Assembly: GCF_003667315.2 (NCBI RefSeq)
Contig: NZ_RCTZ02000011.1
Span: 1-64,000, forward strand
DNA from: Tropicibacter alexandrii
GTDB lineage: Bacteria > Pseudomonadota > Alphaproteobacteria > Rhodobacterales > Rhodobacteraceae
Length of the DNA: 64,000 bases
Direction of reading: 5' to 3'
A program made the position numbers and the translations under genes. Position 1 is the first letter of the stretch. Each line of letters starts with the position of its first letter. This document shows positions 44,621 through 54,015 of the stretch, in pieces. The notes under the pieces are model-generated. The model was not told the DNA's origin. It did not search any database and worked only from the letters and a program-made list of their open reading frames with translations.

Positions 44621-45022
44621 TCATGCCCAATCGTCCTCGTCATCCTCTGCGTCGAGGTCGTTTTCATCGAAGGCGTCTTGATCGAAGGCGTCCGGAAAGG
44701 AGGTCCGCGCAAGGCGTTCGTCGATGACCAGAAGCGCGTCATAGCTGGCGGGATCGAACGGCTCTTCGGCGGGCTTTACCTCGCGCCCGAACAGCCACGA
44801 CAGGCGCCCGGCATCCAGATTGCCGCGCTCGAAGGGCTGGTCGCCGAAATGCTCCCACAGCGCCTTCATGAAGGCGGCATCGGCGCGCTTGTCGGCGGGG
44901 CGGCGGTCGCGATAGCGTTCCAGCCGCTTGAGCGGCGTGACGCCCTTGGGGTTGGCGCGGCGAATGACGAATTGGAAATCGGTGCCCGGCATGCGGCCCG
45001 GGAAGCCACGGTGCTTCAGCAT
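44621..45022 (-). CDS. Conserved protein of unknown function with acidic tail
   Basis: A 133-residue soluble protein. The N-terminal 110 residues contain RRANPKGVTPLKRLERYRDRRPADKRADAAF and YDALLVIDERLAR, and the last 25 are almost entirely acidic (DENDLDAEDDEDDWA). I know no named family. It lies in the run of small genes between pccA and pccB on the same strand. The acidic tail may bind a basic partner or metal, which is speculative. Confidence 0.7.
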   Translation of the reverse strand: MLKHRGFPGRMPGTDFQFVIRRANPKGVTPLKRLERYRDRRPADKRADAAFMKALWEHFGDQPFERGNLDAGRLSWLFGREVKPAEEPFDPASYDALLVIDERLARTSFPDAFDQDAFDENDLDAEDDEDDWA

Positions 45023-45124
45023 GCGCCCCCCTCCTGTGCTTGCGTGGAAAGGGTCAGGTGAAGCGCGCGCCCGGATGCGGGGCGCGAAAGCGGGACGGAC
45101 GCGAACGCCCGCCCCGAATAAGTC

Positions 45125-45271
45125 TTACTTGTACTTGCCTGTGTAGACCGGCTCGACGCTGATCGGCTCGGGGTCGACCACGACGTATTCTTCTTCCGGT
45201 GCGTTGCCACCGCATGCGGACACGCCTGCGACGAGCGCGAACATGGCAAGCAGTTTGATGCTCTTGGACAT
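45125..45271 (-). CDS. 48-residue lipoprotein
   Basis: A very short gene: ATG 45271 with CAGGAG 7 bases upstream, TAA at 45125. The product has a signal MSKSIKLLAMFALVAGVSAC with lipobox VSAC (Cys 20) and an acidic mature peptide of about 29 residues (CGGNAPEEEYVVVDPEPISV onward, ending TGKYK). Entericidin-sized. Codon use, ribosome site and lipobox all support it. Function unknown. Confidence 0.75.
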   Translation of the reverse strand: MSKSIKLLAMFALVAGVSACGGNAPEEEYVVVDPEPISVEPVYTGKYK

Positions 45272-45485
45272 CTCTTACTCCTGTCACTTTCATTGAAACC
45301 GACCGGGCGTATGTACCCTGCCTGTCCCCGTTTCGAGGTACCGATTGCTTGGGTGCAATCGTCCCACAAGATAACGCGCGACCTGTGGAAAAGATACGCA
45401 CGGCTCGGCAGAAGTCCGGCCTGTGACAGAGAAGCCTCAGAAAGTTGTCCACATGAGAGTCGGCCCGCAAGATATTGTGGTCTCA

Positions 45486-45974
45486 TCAAAAAGCCTCCCA
45501 GATGCAGGAGTCGTTTTCGACGGTGAAACTCTCGAAAAACTGCGTTGCGTCGGGGTCCATAACGCCGAAATCGATCGGTTTGGACATCAGGGCGATGACG
45601 ACTCTTTCGGGATCGGCTTCCGATTCAGAGAGTCGCGGCAGCGCGAAACCGGCGCAGAGCAGGCCGAAATCATCGGCCAGATCGCCATAGGTCAGCGCCT
45701 CTCCGCCCAGCCCCTGGACCACGAAGCGCAGGCGGTAGGTGGGGGCCTCGTCGATGATGTCATGGAACTGGTAGACCACGCCCGAGCCAGTCTCGACCGG
45801 TTCGGCAGAGACCCCTGCCCCAAGGCTCAGGACGGTTGCGATGATGGATAGACTGGCGCAGCAGCCCCGACCCCGTTTCCAGGCTCCTCCCGCCGGGGCT
45901 GCGCGCGCTCCGGACGTGTCCGGAGCAGTAACATCGGTGCGGAGACCATCCGCTGCAAACACCCGCGCGCTCAT
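45486..45974 (-). CDS. Exported protein of unknown function (DUF6497-like)
   Basis: A 162-residue protein. A hydrophobic stretch SLSIIATVLSLGAGVSAEP near residues 42-60 looks like a signal peptide but lies unusually far in, so the true start may be an internal codon; the ATG at 45974 is kept because it overlaps the stop of the upstream gene (ATGA). The mature part contains YQFHDIIDEAPTYRLRFVVQ and ends CIWEAF. It resembles a Rhodobacteraceae-restricted family. Confidence 0.65.
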   Translation of the reverse strand: MSARVFAADGLRTDVTAPDTSGARAAPAGGAWKRGRGCCASLSIIATVLSLGAGVSAEPVETGSGVVYQFHDIIDEAPTYRLRFVVQGLGGEALTYGDLADDFGLLCAGFALPRLSESEADPERVVIALMSKPIDFGVMDPDATQFFESFTVENDSCIWEAF

Positions 45975-46345
45975 GCGTCGCGCTCCTTTGCCCAGGCGAT
46001 CCAGCGCGCACGATGGGCCGGGTCCTGAAGCAACTCGCGGATTTGCGTTTCGACCCCCGGCACGTTGGTGGGCAACCTGCCCCCGGCCGTCACGGTCAAG
46101 CCGTCTTCCGCTGCGGCAATCTGTATCACGGGGGAAAATCCGCGCAACCCCTTTAATGCGCGCCAAAGATCCTGCCGGATCTGACGCGCCAGACGCCCCC
46201 GCCGGACGGCGGGAAAGCGCGCATCGGCGGACACGTCGAAACGCGGCGGCCATTGGCGGGCCAGCGTATAGCTGCCCGCCGCACGCGCCTCGTGCCAGCC
46301 GCCTTTCACGCGCCGCGGCGCGGTCTGATCCCCCCCGTTCGACAT
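45971..46345 (-). CDS. Conserved Rhodobacteraceae protein of unknown function
   Basis: A 124-residue basic, cytoplasmic protein with no signal or membrane helix. Visible elements are RFDVSADARFPAVRRGRLARQIRQDLWRALKG and a C-terminal RWIAWAKERDA. It begins 3 bases after the pccB stop, so it is probably co-transcribed with pccB, and it is translationally coupled to the gene downstream. No function assigned. Confidence 0.7.
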   Translation of the reverse strand: MSNGGDQTAPRRVKGGWHEARAAGSYTLARQWPPRFDVSADARFPAVRRGRLARQIRQDLWRALKGLRGFSPVIQIAAAEDGLTVTAGGRLPTNVPGVETQIRELLQDPAHRARWIAWAKERDA

Positions 46346-46348
46346 GGC

Positions 46349-47881
46349 TCAGAGCGGAATATTGTCGTGCTTTTTCCACGGGTTCGTCAGCTGCTTGTTG
46401 CGCAGCATGGCGAACGCCTTGGACACGCGGCGGCGGGTCGATTTCGGCTGGATCACCTCGTCGATAAAGCCGCGCTCGGCGGCGACGAACGGGTTGGCAA
46501 AGCGGTCTTCATATTCCGCCGTATGGGCCGCGATCTTCTCCGCATCGCCCAGATCGGCGCGGTGGATGATCTCGGTCGCGCCCTTGGCCCCCATCACGGC
46601 GATTTCTGCCGTGGGCCAAGCATAGTTCACGTCGCCACGCAGGTGCTTGGACGCCATCACGTCATAGGCCCCGCCATAGGCCTTGCGGGTGATGACGGTG
46701 ACCTTGGGGACGGTCGCCTCGCCATAGGCGAACAGCAGCTTCGCGCCGTGCTTGATGACGCCGCCATATTCCTGAGACGTCCCCGGCAGGAAGCCCGGCA
46801 CGTCGACGAAGGTCAGGATCGGGATTTCGAAACAGTCGCAGAACCGCACGAACCGCGCGGCCTTGCGCGAGCTGTCGATATCCAGACATCCGGCCAGCAC
46901 CATCGGCTGGTTGGCGACGACGCCCACGGTCTGGCCTTCGAGCCGGATGAAGCCGGTGATGATGTTGCCGGCAAAGTCCTTCTGGATTTCGTAGAAATCG
47001 CCCTCATCCGCAACCTTGGTGATCAACTCCTTCATGTCGTAGGGCATGTTGGGGTTTTCGGGGATCAGCGTATCGAGGCTGCTTTCCAGCCGCGTCACAT
47101 CGTCAAAGAAGGGCCGGACGGGCGGCTTTTCGCGGTTGTTCAGCGGCAGGAAGTCGACCAGACGGCGCACCTCGGCCAATGCCTCGACATCGTTTTCAAA
47201 CGCGCCATCGGCGACCGAGGACTTTTTGGTGTGAGTCGACGCGCCGCCCAGTTCCTCGGCGGTGACGACCTCGTTGGTCACAGTCTTCACCACGTCGGGG
47301 CCGGTGACGAACATGTAAGACGAGTCTTTGACCATGAAGATGAAGTCGGTCATCGCGGGGCTGTAGACCGCGCCACCGGCGCATGGCCCCATGATGACGG
47401 AAATCTGCGGCACCACGCCCGAGGCCATGATGTTGCGCTGGAAAATCTCAGCATAGCCACCCAGAGCCGCGACGCCCTCCTGGATACGCGCACCACCGGA
47501 GTCGTTCAGGCCGATCACCGGCGCGCCATTCTGCACCGCCATATCCATGATCTTGCAGATCTTTTCCGCGTGGGTTTCGGACACCGAGCCGCCCAGAACG
47601 GTGAAGTCCTGCGAGAAGACATAGACCATGCGGCCGTTGATGGTGCCCCAGCCGGTCACGACGCCGTCGCCATAGGGACGGTTCTGTTCCATGCCGAAAT
47701 CGGTGCAGCGATGCGCCTTGAATGTGTCGTATTCCTCGAAGCTGTCCTCGTCGAGCAGCAGTTCGATGCGCTCGCGCGCGGTCAGCTTGCCCTTGGCGTG
47801 CTGCGCGTCGATGCGTTTCTGCCCGCCGCCCAGACGGGCATTTTCACGGCGATCCTGCAATTCCTGGATAATGTCTTTCAT
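46349..47881 (-). CDS. pccB: Propionyl-CoA carboxylase beta subunit
   Basis: Carboxyltransferase subunit that moves CO2 from biotin to propionyl-CoA, giving methylmalonyl-CoA. It has 510 residues with both crotonase-like halves: [20 protein letters not shown] (quoted as [10 protein letters not shown]), [23 protein letters not shown] and, in the C-terminal half, [33 protein letters not shown] (quoted as [11 protein letters not shown]). TGCAAA-type repeats lie before it, consistent with PccR control; pccR is 1.5 kb away. Confidence 0.95.
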   Translation of the reverse strand: MKDIIQELQDRRENARLGGGQKRIDAQHAKGKLTARERIELLLDEDSFEEYDTFKAHRCTDFGMEQNRPYGDGVVTGWGTINGRMVYVFSQDFTVLGGSVSETHAEKICKIMDMAVQNGAPVIGLNDSGGARIQEGVAALGGYAEIFQRNIMASGVVPQISVIMGPCAGGAVYSPAMTDFIFMVKDSSYMFVTGPDVVKTVTNEVVTAEELGGASTHTKKSSVADGAFENDVEALAEVRRLVDFLPLNNREKPPVRPFFDDVTRLESSLDTLIPENPNMPYDMKELITKVADEGDFYEIQKDFAGNIITGFIRLEGQTVGVVANQPMVLAGCLDIDSSRKAARFVRFCDCFEIPILTFVDVPGFLPGTSQEYGGVIKHGAKLLFAYGEATVPKVTVITRKAYGGAYDVMASKHLRGDVNYAWPTAEIAVMGAKGATEIIHRADLGDAEKIAAHTAEYEDRFANPFVAAERGFIDEVIQPKSTRRRVSKAFAMLRNKQLTNPWKKHDNIPL

Positions 47882-47910
47882 CTGGCGGCCCCTTTTGATC
47901 TGGCGGGAAC

Positions 47911-47992
47911 ATACTATGCAAACGCAGCATCACAAGGATTTCCTCGCAAATTTGCAAACATGGAAAAGTCAGCAATGTGAAAATTGCAAATG
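47911..47992. promoter_or_regulatory. PccR-type operators upstream of pccB
   Basis: In the 189 bases between divergent pccB and the MFS gene, GCAAATTTGC (47946-47955) is a palindrome extended to TTTGCAAA (47951-47958); ATGCAAAC (47916-47923) and ATTGCAAAT (47983-47991) are further half-sites. PccR of Rhodobacter sphaeroides is reported to bind TTTGCAAA-type repeats before pccB and pccR. Assignment is by that resemblance. Confidence 0.7.
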
Positions 47993-48070
47993 CGCGAAGC
48001 CACGTGCAATGATACATGCCGACGTCATGTAATTATTGCCAAGGCCCACGAAGCGCACTAACACCACGGA

Positions 48071-49297
48071 ATGTCCAATGCTGCACCCGTGCGCTTTCTC
48101 GATCGCGCCACCCCGCCCCATATCTCGACCCTGATCCTGATGGCCGGCATGTCCGCGCTGGTCATGAACATCTTCGTGCCCAGCCTGAACGCCATGGCGG
48201 ACTGGTTTCAAGCGGATTACGGGCTCGTGCAGTTGTCGGTCTCGGGCTACCTGCTGATGAACGCCATCTTGCAGATCTTCATCGGACCGATGAGCGACAA
48301 GATGGGGCGGCGGCCGATCATCCTGTGGGGCACGGCGATCTTCCTGCTGGCGACGCTGGGCTGCCTGCTGGCGACCGACATCTACGTCTTCCTGATGTTC
48401 CGCATGGCGCAGGCCACCATCGTCGTGGCGATGGTGCTGAGCCGTGCCGTGGTGCGCGATCTCTATCCGCCGGATGAGGCCGCAAGCCGCATCGGCTATG
48501 TCACCATGGGCATGTCCGTCGTGCCGATGCTGGCCCCTGTCGCGGGGGGCGCGCTGGCCGAGGCCTTTGGCTGGCAGTCGAATTTCTGGGTGATGTTCCT
48601 GTTTGGCGCGGCGCTCTTGTGGCTGTGCTGGCAGGATCTGGGCGAGACGGCTGCCAAAAGCGGCCTGACGCTGGGCCAGCAGTTCCGGGAATACCCCGAA
48701 TTGCTGACCTCGCCGCGGTTCTGGGGCTATGCCCTGGCCTGCGCGTTCTCGTCGGGGGCGTTCTTTTCCTATGTGGGCGGCGCGTCCTTCGTCGGGTCCG
48801 AGGTGTTCAACCTCAGCCCGACCGTGCTGGGCCTGTATTTCGGCGCGCCCGCGGTGGGCTATTTCCTCGGCAACTGGGTGTCGGGCACCTATTCCGCCCG
48901 CGTCGGGATCAACCGCATGATCCTGTGGGGCGGCTTCATCATCCTCGTCGGCATGGCGCTGTCGATGATGATCTTCGCGCTCGACATGGGATCGGCGCTG
49001 ACCTTCTTTGGCTTCATGACCTTCGTCGGCTTCGGCAACGGCATGACCATCCCCAACGCCACCGCAGGCGCATTGTCGGTGCGCCCGCATCTGGCGGGCA
49101 CGGCCAGCGGGCTGGCGGGCGCGATCATGCTGCTGGGCGGCGCGGCGATGTCGTCACTGGCGGGGGCGCTTTTGGCACCGGAAACCGGCGCTTGGCCGCT
49201 CTTGTGGCTGATGCTCTTGTCGGCAGTCACCTCGATCATGGCCATCCTTCTGGTCATCCGGCGCGAGAAACGGCTCGCGGGGCTGGACCTCGCCTGA
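48071..49297 (+). CDS. MFS drug-resistance transporter (Bcr/CflA family)
   Basis: A 408-residue 12-helix exporter. MNIFVPSLNAMADWF and the cytoplasmic loop GPMSDKMGRRPIILWGTAIF (about 75-95, the MFS motif A) match Bcr/CflA drug:proton antiporters, as does SRAVVRDLYPPDEAASRIGYV. It is divergent from pccB and 50 bases upstream of pccR, so it shares the operator region and may be under PccR influence. Efflux of excess short-chain acids or an unrelated compound are both possible. Confidence 0.88.
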   Translation: MSNAAPVRFLDRATPPHISTLILMAGMSALVMNIFVPSLNAMADWFQADYGLVQLSVSGYLLMNAILQIFIGPMSDKMGRRPIILWGTAIFLLATLGCLLATDIYVFLMFRMAQATIVVAMVLSRAVVRDLYPPDEAASRIGYVTMGMSVVPMLAPVAGGALAEAFGWQSNFWVMFLFGAALLWLCWQDLGETAAKSGLTLGQQFREYPELLTSPRFWGYALACAFSSGAFFSYVGGASFVGSEVFNLSPTVLGLYFGAPAVGYFLGNWVSGTYSARVGINRMILWGGFIILVGMALSMMIFALDMGSALTFFGFMTFVGFGNGMTIPNATAGALSVRPHLAGTASGLAGAIMLLGGAAMSSLAGALLAPETGAWPLLWLMLLSAVTSIMAILLVIRREKRLAGLDLA

Positions 49298-49303
49298 GCA
49301 ATC

Positions 49304-49334
49304 TGCAAATTTGCATTTGATATGCAAAGCTGCA
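49304..49334 (+). promoter_or_regulatory. PccR-type operators upstream of pccR
   Basis: TGCAAATTTGCA (49304-49315) is a perfect 12-base palindrome, followed by TGCAAAGCTGCA (49323-49334). TTTGCA and TGCAAA are inversely spaced around TTTGATA. The site lies 14-44 bases before the pccR ATG, as expected for autoregulation by a short-chain acyl-CoA regulator. Confidence 0.72.
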
Positions 49335-49347
49335 AAGGGCGTCAGGG

Positions 49348-50748
49348 ATGGCCACACAAAAGCTGTATGCAGGCGCAAAGCTGCGCGACATCCGCACGCG
49401 CCTGTCGCTGACGCAGAAGGATTTTGCCACCAAGCTGGGCATCTCCCTGCCCTATCTGAACCAGATGGAGAACAACAACCGCCCCGTATCGACGACGGTG
49501 GTGCTGTCTCTCGCGCAGGAATTCGGGTTCGACGTCACGGAACTGGGTCAGGGCGATGCGGAACGGCTGGTCTCGGACATGCGCGAGGCGCTGGCCGATC
49601 CGGTCTTTGGCGAGGCCGCGCCGCAATTGGCCGATCTGCGGCTGACCGCGTCGAATGCCCCTGCCCTCGCCCGCGCCTTTCTGGCGCTGCACCGGGCCTA
49701 CAGGCAAACCCATGAGCGGCTTGCCTCGCTGGACGAGGCGCTGGGGCGTGAGGGTGCGCAACTTCAGCCCAGCCCGTGGGAGGAGGTGCGCGACTTCTTT
49801 CATTACTGCGACAACTATATCGACGCGGTGGACCGCGCCGCCGAGCATTACGCCAGCATCCTGCAAGCCGATGGCGACATCCGCAAAGCCGCCGTCACCC
49901 GCCTGACCGCGCGTGGCATCACCGTGCGCCTGTCGCAGACCGCGCCGATGCGCGCGTTTGACACGGACAAGCAGGAACTGACGCTGTCCTCGCTCTTGCC
50001 GGTGGAAACGCAGACCTTCCAACTGCTGGTGCAGGTGGCGCTGTTGCGGCAGAACCAGTTGCTGGACGCCACGCTGGATCTGGCGCGTTTCCAGTCCGAA
50101 GAGGCCCGCGCCATCGCCAAGCTGGGTCTGGCGAACTATTTCGCCGGGGCGGCGATGATGCCCTACAAGGCGTTTTTGGCGGCGGCGCAGGAAACCCGCC
50201 ACGATCTGGAACTGCTCGCCGCGCGCTTTGGCGCGTCCATCGAACAGGTCGCGCACCGGCTGTCGACCCTGCAAAGGCCCGGCGCCAAGGGCGTGCCCTT
50301 CTTCTTTGTCCGGGTCGATCAGGCCGGGACGATCACCAAGCGCCACTCCGCCACCCGGCTGCAATTCGCGCGCTTTGGCGGGGCCTGTCCGCTGTGGAAC
50401 GTGCACCGGGCGTTCGAGACGCCGGGGCGGTTTTTGCGGCAGCTGGCCGAAACCCCGGACGGCGTGCGCTATATCAGCCTCGCGCGGGACGTGTCCAAGA
50501 CCGGCGGCCATTTCGGCGCGCCCGTGCGGCGCTACGCGATTGCGCTGGGATGCGAGGTCCGTCACGCGGCGGGGTTGGTCTATGCCGACGACATGGACTT
50601 TACTCGCGCCGCCAGTTTCGAGCCGATCGGCATTTCCTGCCGCATCTGCGAGCGGACGAATTGCCACCAACGATCGGTCCCGCCGCTGGAAAAGCGCCTG
50701 TCGATCACGCCCACCCGCCGTGACGTGCTGCCCTACAAGCTGGAGTGA
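49348..50748 (+). CDS. pccR: PccR, short-chain acyl-CoA regulator (ScfR family)
   Basis: A 466-residue regulator. An XRE-type helix-turn-helix covers about 10-65 (LTQKDFATKLGISLPYLNQMENNNRP, with the recognition helix at SLPYLNQ). A middle ImmA/DUF955-like region (about 150-300) and a C-terminal DUF2083-like part carrying ISCRICERTNC, a cysteine trio near residue 430, follow. This layout matches PccR of R. sphaeroides, which controls propionyl-CoA carboxylase, and its adjacency to pccB and the TGCAAA operators agrees. Its last 16 bases overlap the convergent amidase gene. Confidence 0.92.
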   Translation: MATQKLYAGAKLRDIRTRLSLTQKDFATKLGISLPYLNQMENNNRPVSTTVVLSLAQEFGFDVTELGQGDAERLVSDMREALADPVFGEAAPQLADLRLTASNAPALARAFLALHRAYRQTHERLASLDEALGREGAQLQPSPWEEVRDFFHYCDNYIDAVDRAAEHYASILQADGDIRKAAVTRLTARGITVRLSQTAPMRAFDTDKQELTLSSLLPVETQTFQLLVQVALLRQNQLLDATLDLARFQSEEARAIAKLGLANYFAGAAMMPYKAFLAAAQETRHDLELLAARFGASIEQVAHRLSTLQRPGAKGVPFFFVRVDQAGTITKRHSATRLQFARFGGACPLWNVHRAFETPGRFLRQLAETPDGVRYISLARDVSKTGGHFGAPVRRYAIALGCEVRHAAGLVYADDMDFTRAASFEPIGISCRICERTNCHQRSVPPLEKRLSITPTRRDVLPYKLE

Positions 50749-51422
50749 CCCGGCCCGGGATAGCGCGCGGCGAGCGACGCCATCAGGCTGCGGTCCACGT
50801 CATCCAGCGGCCCATCGGCCCAAGGGCGAAACCGCATGCGGACCGCATTCAGCACGTCCTCTGGCCGCGCATTGGTCGTATCATACCCGAAACGCCCCGC
50901 ATCGTGCAGGAAATCCCCCGGCTCGGCGGGGTCGGGCCAGACGGCGAGGCCCTGCCGCGCCAGCCGTTTCCAGTCGAACCGCCGTCCCGGATCGATCTTG
51001 CGCCCCAGCGCAGTATCGGAATGCGCCACCACGCCCTCGGGGCCGATCCCCCAACGCGCCATGATGCCCTGCATCAGACGCTCCAGCGCGTCCATCTGCG
51101 GCGCGGCAAAGGGCTGCGCCCCGTCATTGCAAATCTCGATCCCGATGGAATGGGAATTGACGTCCCGCAAGGCGCCCCAAGCCCCTGCCCCCGCATGCCA
51201 CGCCCGGTCGGCCTCGGCCACCAGCTGCCACAGGCGCCCATCCTCGGCCAGCACGTAATGCGCGGACACCTCGGCCTTGGGATTGCACAGCCAGTCGCGC
51301 GCGGCCTCGGCCGAGGCCATCGCGGTGTAGTGGAGCAGGATCAGAGAGGGGCGCGCGTCCTCGCGGCGCGACCCGACATTCGGCGAGGGGCACCAAAGCG
51401 CCCCGTCCGCCTCAGCCGCCAC
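50733..51422 (-). CDS. N-acetylmuramoyl-L-alanine amidase (Amidase_2)
   Basis: A 229-residue zinc amidase cleaving the MurNAc-L-Ala bond, most like AmiD/AmpD. SLILLHYTAM holds the first metal His; the region WHAGAGAWGALRDVNSHSIGIEICND (quoted in part: RDVNSHSIGIEI) and VAHSDTALGRKIDPGRRFDW hold the catalytic Glu, second metal His, Lys and Asp. No ATG fits; GTG at 51422, overlapping the upstream lipoprotein gene by 11 bases, gives the family length. There is no signal peptide from that start, so it may act in cytoplasmic muropeptide recycling like AmpD. Confidence 0.85.
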   Translation of the reverse strand: MAAEADGALWCPSPNVGSRREDARPSLILLHYTAMASAEAARDWLCNPKAEVSAHYVLAEDGRLWQLVAEADRAWHAGAGAWGALRDVNSHSIGIEICNDGAQPFAAPQMDALERLMQGIMARWGIGPEGVVAHSDTALGRKIDPGRRFDWKRLARQGLAVWPDPAEPGDFLHDAGRFGYDTTNARPEDVLNAVRMRFRPWADGPLDDVDRSLMASLAARYPGPGHSSL

Positions 51423-52122
51423 GGGCCGCGCGGAAGGGGACAGGCGTCCACGAGCAGGCGAACCCGTCCCCGTCCGGGTCCACGCCCTTGCGGTCCCGTT
51501 CCGGCCCGCCAGAGGCAAGGAAATCCTCTTGGGCCAGATCTGCCGAGGCGTAGCTGCCGCAGGCGCGCTGATACCTTGCCTCGGCATTGAAGCCGCCCCG
51601 TTTATACAGCGCCGTGCCCACCGGGTTGGTGGTGCGCAGCGCGTATTCGACGATATTCGGGCGGTTGGTGCCGGGGCGATTGGGCAGTGCCTCCGGCTGA
51701 ACCACCTGATATTGCGCGCGATTCTGGGCGATCAGGGCGGCATCCTGCTTGATGTCACGCTCGGCGGAGACGGCGGCGAAGTCGTTCTCGCCGGAAATGC
51801 CCTGCTCATTCGCGACGATCTGCGGCGCCGGGTTGTTGGGCGAGGCCTCAAGCGGTTCGATCCCGGAATTCAACGCCGCAGCGCGGGCGGTGGCGGCGGC
51901 ATCCTGCTGGGCGTCCAGCGCGGAGGCTTGGACATCCGGCGCGCCGGGCACGCTGATCGGCTGGCCGGAGGCCAGCGCCTGTTCGCGGGCTGCCTGATAG
52001 TCGGTGTAATTGCCAAAGCCCACGCCCTGCCCGGTATCCACGACACCGGCACCGCTATCGGGCACAGAGGTCGTACACGCGGACAAGGCCAAAGCCGCCA
52101 CACCACAAAGAAAATACCGCAT
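51412..52122 (-). CDS. Lipoprotein with C-terminal excalibur calcium-binding motif
   Basis: A 236-residue lipoprotein: signal MRYFLCGVAALALSAC with lipobox LSAC (Cys 16), a long Ala/Gln-rich middle (about 40-150), and a C-terminal excalibur-type motif with CGSYASADLAQEDFL and GVDPDGDGFACSW, whose two Cys and DPDGDG loop bind calcium in characterised members. It is anchored in the outer membrane or periplasm and lies directly upstream of an amidase, so a cell-envelope role is likely. Start 52122 is preferred over a longer frame without a signal. Confidence 0.85.
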   Translation of the reverse strand: MRYFLCGVAALALSACTTSVPDSGAGVVDTGQGVGFGNYTDYQAAREQALASGQPISVPGAPDVQASALDAQQDAAATARAAALNSGIEPLEASPNNPAPQIVANEQGISGENDFAAVSAERDIKQDAALIAQNRAQYQVVQPEALPNRPGTNRPNIVEYALRTTNPVGTALYKRGGFNAEARYQRACGSYASADLAQEDFLASGGPERDRKGVDPDGDGFACSWTPVPFRAARGG

Positions 52123-52156
52123 CTGCCAGGTCCTGCTCAGGGTCTTTGGCGGGCCT

Positions 52157-53647
52157 TTACCACCATTTCGCCGGTTTGGAAACAAAGCCTGCGGATTGTT
52201 CCAGCGCATAGGCGGTATTCAGCAAATCGCCTTCCTCCCACGGGCGGCCAATCAGTTGCAGACCCAAGGGCAGCCCCTGCTTGTCGAGCCCGGTGGGGAT
52301 CGCGATGCCCGGCAGACCGGCGAGGTTGACCGTCACGGTGAAGACGTCGTTGAGGTACATCTTGACCGGGTCGGCATCCTTCATCTCGCCAAGGCCAAAG
52401 GCCGCAGACGGGGTCGCGGGCGTCAGGATCGCGTCGACGCCAGCGGCGAAGACATCCTCGAAGTCCTTCTTGATCAGGGTCCGGACCTTGCGCGCGCGGT
52501 TGTAATAGGCGTCGTAGAAACCCGCCGACAGGACATAGGTGCCGATCATGATGCGGCGCTGCACTTCGGGGCCGAAGCCCTCGGCGCGGGTCTTTTCATA
52601 CATCTCGGTGATGCCGTCGCCCTGCCCCAGCTTGGCGCGGTGGCCGTAGCGGACGCCGTCATAGCGGGCGAGGTTCGACGACGCCTCGGCGGGCGCGATT
52701 ACGTAATAGGCGGGCAGCGCGTATTTGGTGTGCGGCAGGCTGATATCGACGATCTTTGCGCCGGCATCCTGCAACATCTTGCGGCCCTCGGCCCAGAGGG
52801 CCTCGATCTCTTCGGGCATGCCATCCATATGATATTCCTTGGGAATACCAATGGTCTTGCCGCGAATGTCGCCGGTCAGCATGGCCTCGAAATCCGGGAC
52901 CACCAGATCGGCAGAGGTGCTGTCCTTCGGGTCATGGCCGCACATGCTTTGCAGCATGATCGCCGCGTCGCGCACGTCCTTGGTCATCGGCCCGGCCTGA
53001 TCGAGCGACGAGGCAAAGGCGATGATGCCCCAACGCGAGCAGCGGCCATAGGTCGGCTTGATGCCCGTAATGCCGGTGAAGGCGGCGGGCTGGCGGATGG
53101 ACCCACCCGTATCGGTACCCGTCGCGCCAAGGCACAGGTCGGCGGCGACAGCGGCGGCAGAGCCACCAGACGAGCCACCCGGCGTCAGCGCCGCGTCGTC
53201 ATTGCCACGCCGCCACGGGTTGACCGCGTTGCCATAGGCCGAGGTCTCGTTCGACGAGCCCATGGCGAATTCGTCCATGTTGAGCTTGCCCAGCATGACG
53301 GCGCCATCGTTGAACATCTGCGTGGTTACGGTGGATTCGTATTCCGGCTTGAAGCCGCCAAGGATGTTCGAGGCGGCTTGAGAGGCGACCCCCTTGGTGC
53401 AGAACAGGTCCTTGATCCCCAGCGGGATGCCGCAAAGCGAGGGCGCGTCGCCCGCCTTGATCCGGGCATCGGCGGCCTTGGCCATTTCACGCGCGATTTC
53501 GGGCGTATCATGCACGAAAGCGTTCAGCGCCTTGGCCCCGGCAATCGCGTCAAGGCAAGCCTCGGTCAGTTCGACAGAGGTCACGTCGCCCTTGCGCAGC
53601 GCGTCGCGGGCCTCGGAGATTTTCAGCTTGGTCAGGTCAGACATCAT
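52157..53647 (-). CDS. gatA: Asp-tRNA(Asn)/Glu-tRNA(Gln) amidotransferase subunit A
   Basis: Releases ammonia from Gln for transamidation of Glu-tRNA(Gln) and Asp-tRNA(Asn). It has 496 residues of the amidase-signature family: [11 protein letters not shown] with the catalytic Lys near residue 75, and [29 protein letters not shown] (quoted as [11 protein letters not shown] and GTDTGGS) carrying the cis-Ser and nucleophilic Ser near 150-175. Two ATGs (53647, 53644) overlap the gatC stop; ATG 53647 gives an ATGA junction. gatB is not in the window. Confidence 0.95.
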   Translation of the reverse strand: MMSDLTKLKISEARDALRKGDVTSVELTEACLDAIAGAKALNAFVHDTPEIAREMAKAADARIKAGDAPSLCGIPLGIKDLFCTKGVASQAASNILGGFKPEYESTVTTQMFNDGAVMLGKLNMDEFAMGSSNETSAYGNAVNPWRRGNDDAALTPGGSSGGSAAAVAADLCLGATGTDTGGSIRQPAAFTGITGIKPTYGRCSRWGIIAFASSLDQAGPMTKDVRDAAIMLQSMCGHDPKDSTSADLVVPDFEAMLTGDIRGKTIGIPKEYHMDGMPEEIEALWAEGRKMLQDAGAKIVDISLPHTKYALPAYYVIAPAEASSNLARYDGVRYGHRAKLGQGDGITEMYEKTRAEGFGPEVQRRIMIGTYVLSAGFYDAYYNRARKVRTLIKKDFEDVFAAGVDAILTPATPSAAFGLGEMKDADPVKMYLNDVFTVTVNLAGLPGIAIPTGLDKQGLPLGLQLIGRPWEEGDLLNTAYALEQSAGFVSKPAKWW

Positions 53648-53931
53648 TCCACCACCTTCGGCACGGCAAAGAACCCTTCGCGGGCGTCGGGCGCGTTCTT
53701 CAGCACCTTGTCCTGCATGTTGCCATCGGTGACGCCGTCGGTGCGGCGCTTCAGCCGCATGGGCGTGACCGAGACCATCGGCTCGACCCCGTCCACGTCG
53801 ACCTCGTTCAACTGCTCGATGAAGCCGAGGATATCGTTGAATTCCTGCGCGAGCGCGGGCAGCGCATCGTCTTCGACCTTGATGCGGGCGAGCTTGGCCA
53901 CTTTCGCGGCGGTCTCCTTGTCGATCGACAT
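53644..53931 (-). CDS. gatC: Asp/Glu-tRNA amidotransferase subunit C
   Basis: A 95-residue GatC that braces GatA against Gat[22 protein letters not shown] begins like most GatC proteins and [21 protein letters not shown] is the conserved C-terminal region. ATG 53931 is chosen; a longer frame would add 15 residues with no similarity. Its TGA overlaps the gatA start, the standard gatCA arrangement. Confidence 0.93.
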   Translation of the reverse strand: MSIDKETAAKVAKLARIKVEDDALPALAQEFNDILGFIEQLNEVDVDGVEPMVSVTPMRLKRRTDGVTDGNMQDKVLKNAPDAREGFFAVPKVVE

Positions 53932-54015
53932 GGGGCGGGCCTCTTTGCTTGGGTTTGGAATGCGCTTTACCGCCATGGGCCGCGCATCGCAAGCAGGAGC
54001 CGTGCCGCGCCCCGC

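Noticed and set aside
50733-51422. Truncated amidase lacking a start codon
   Set aside because: GTG at 51422 gives a complete Amidase_2 domain of normal length; all metal and catalytic residues are present.
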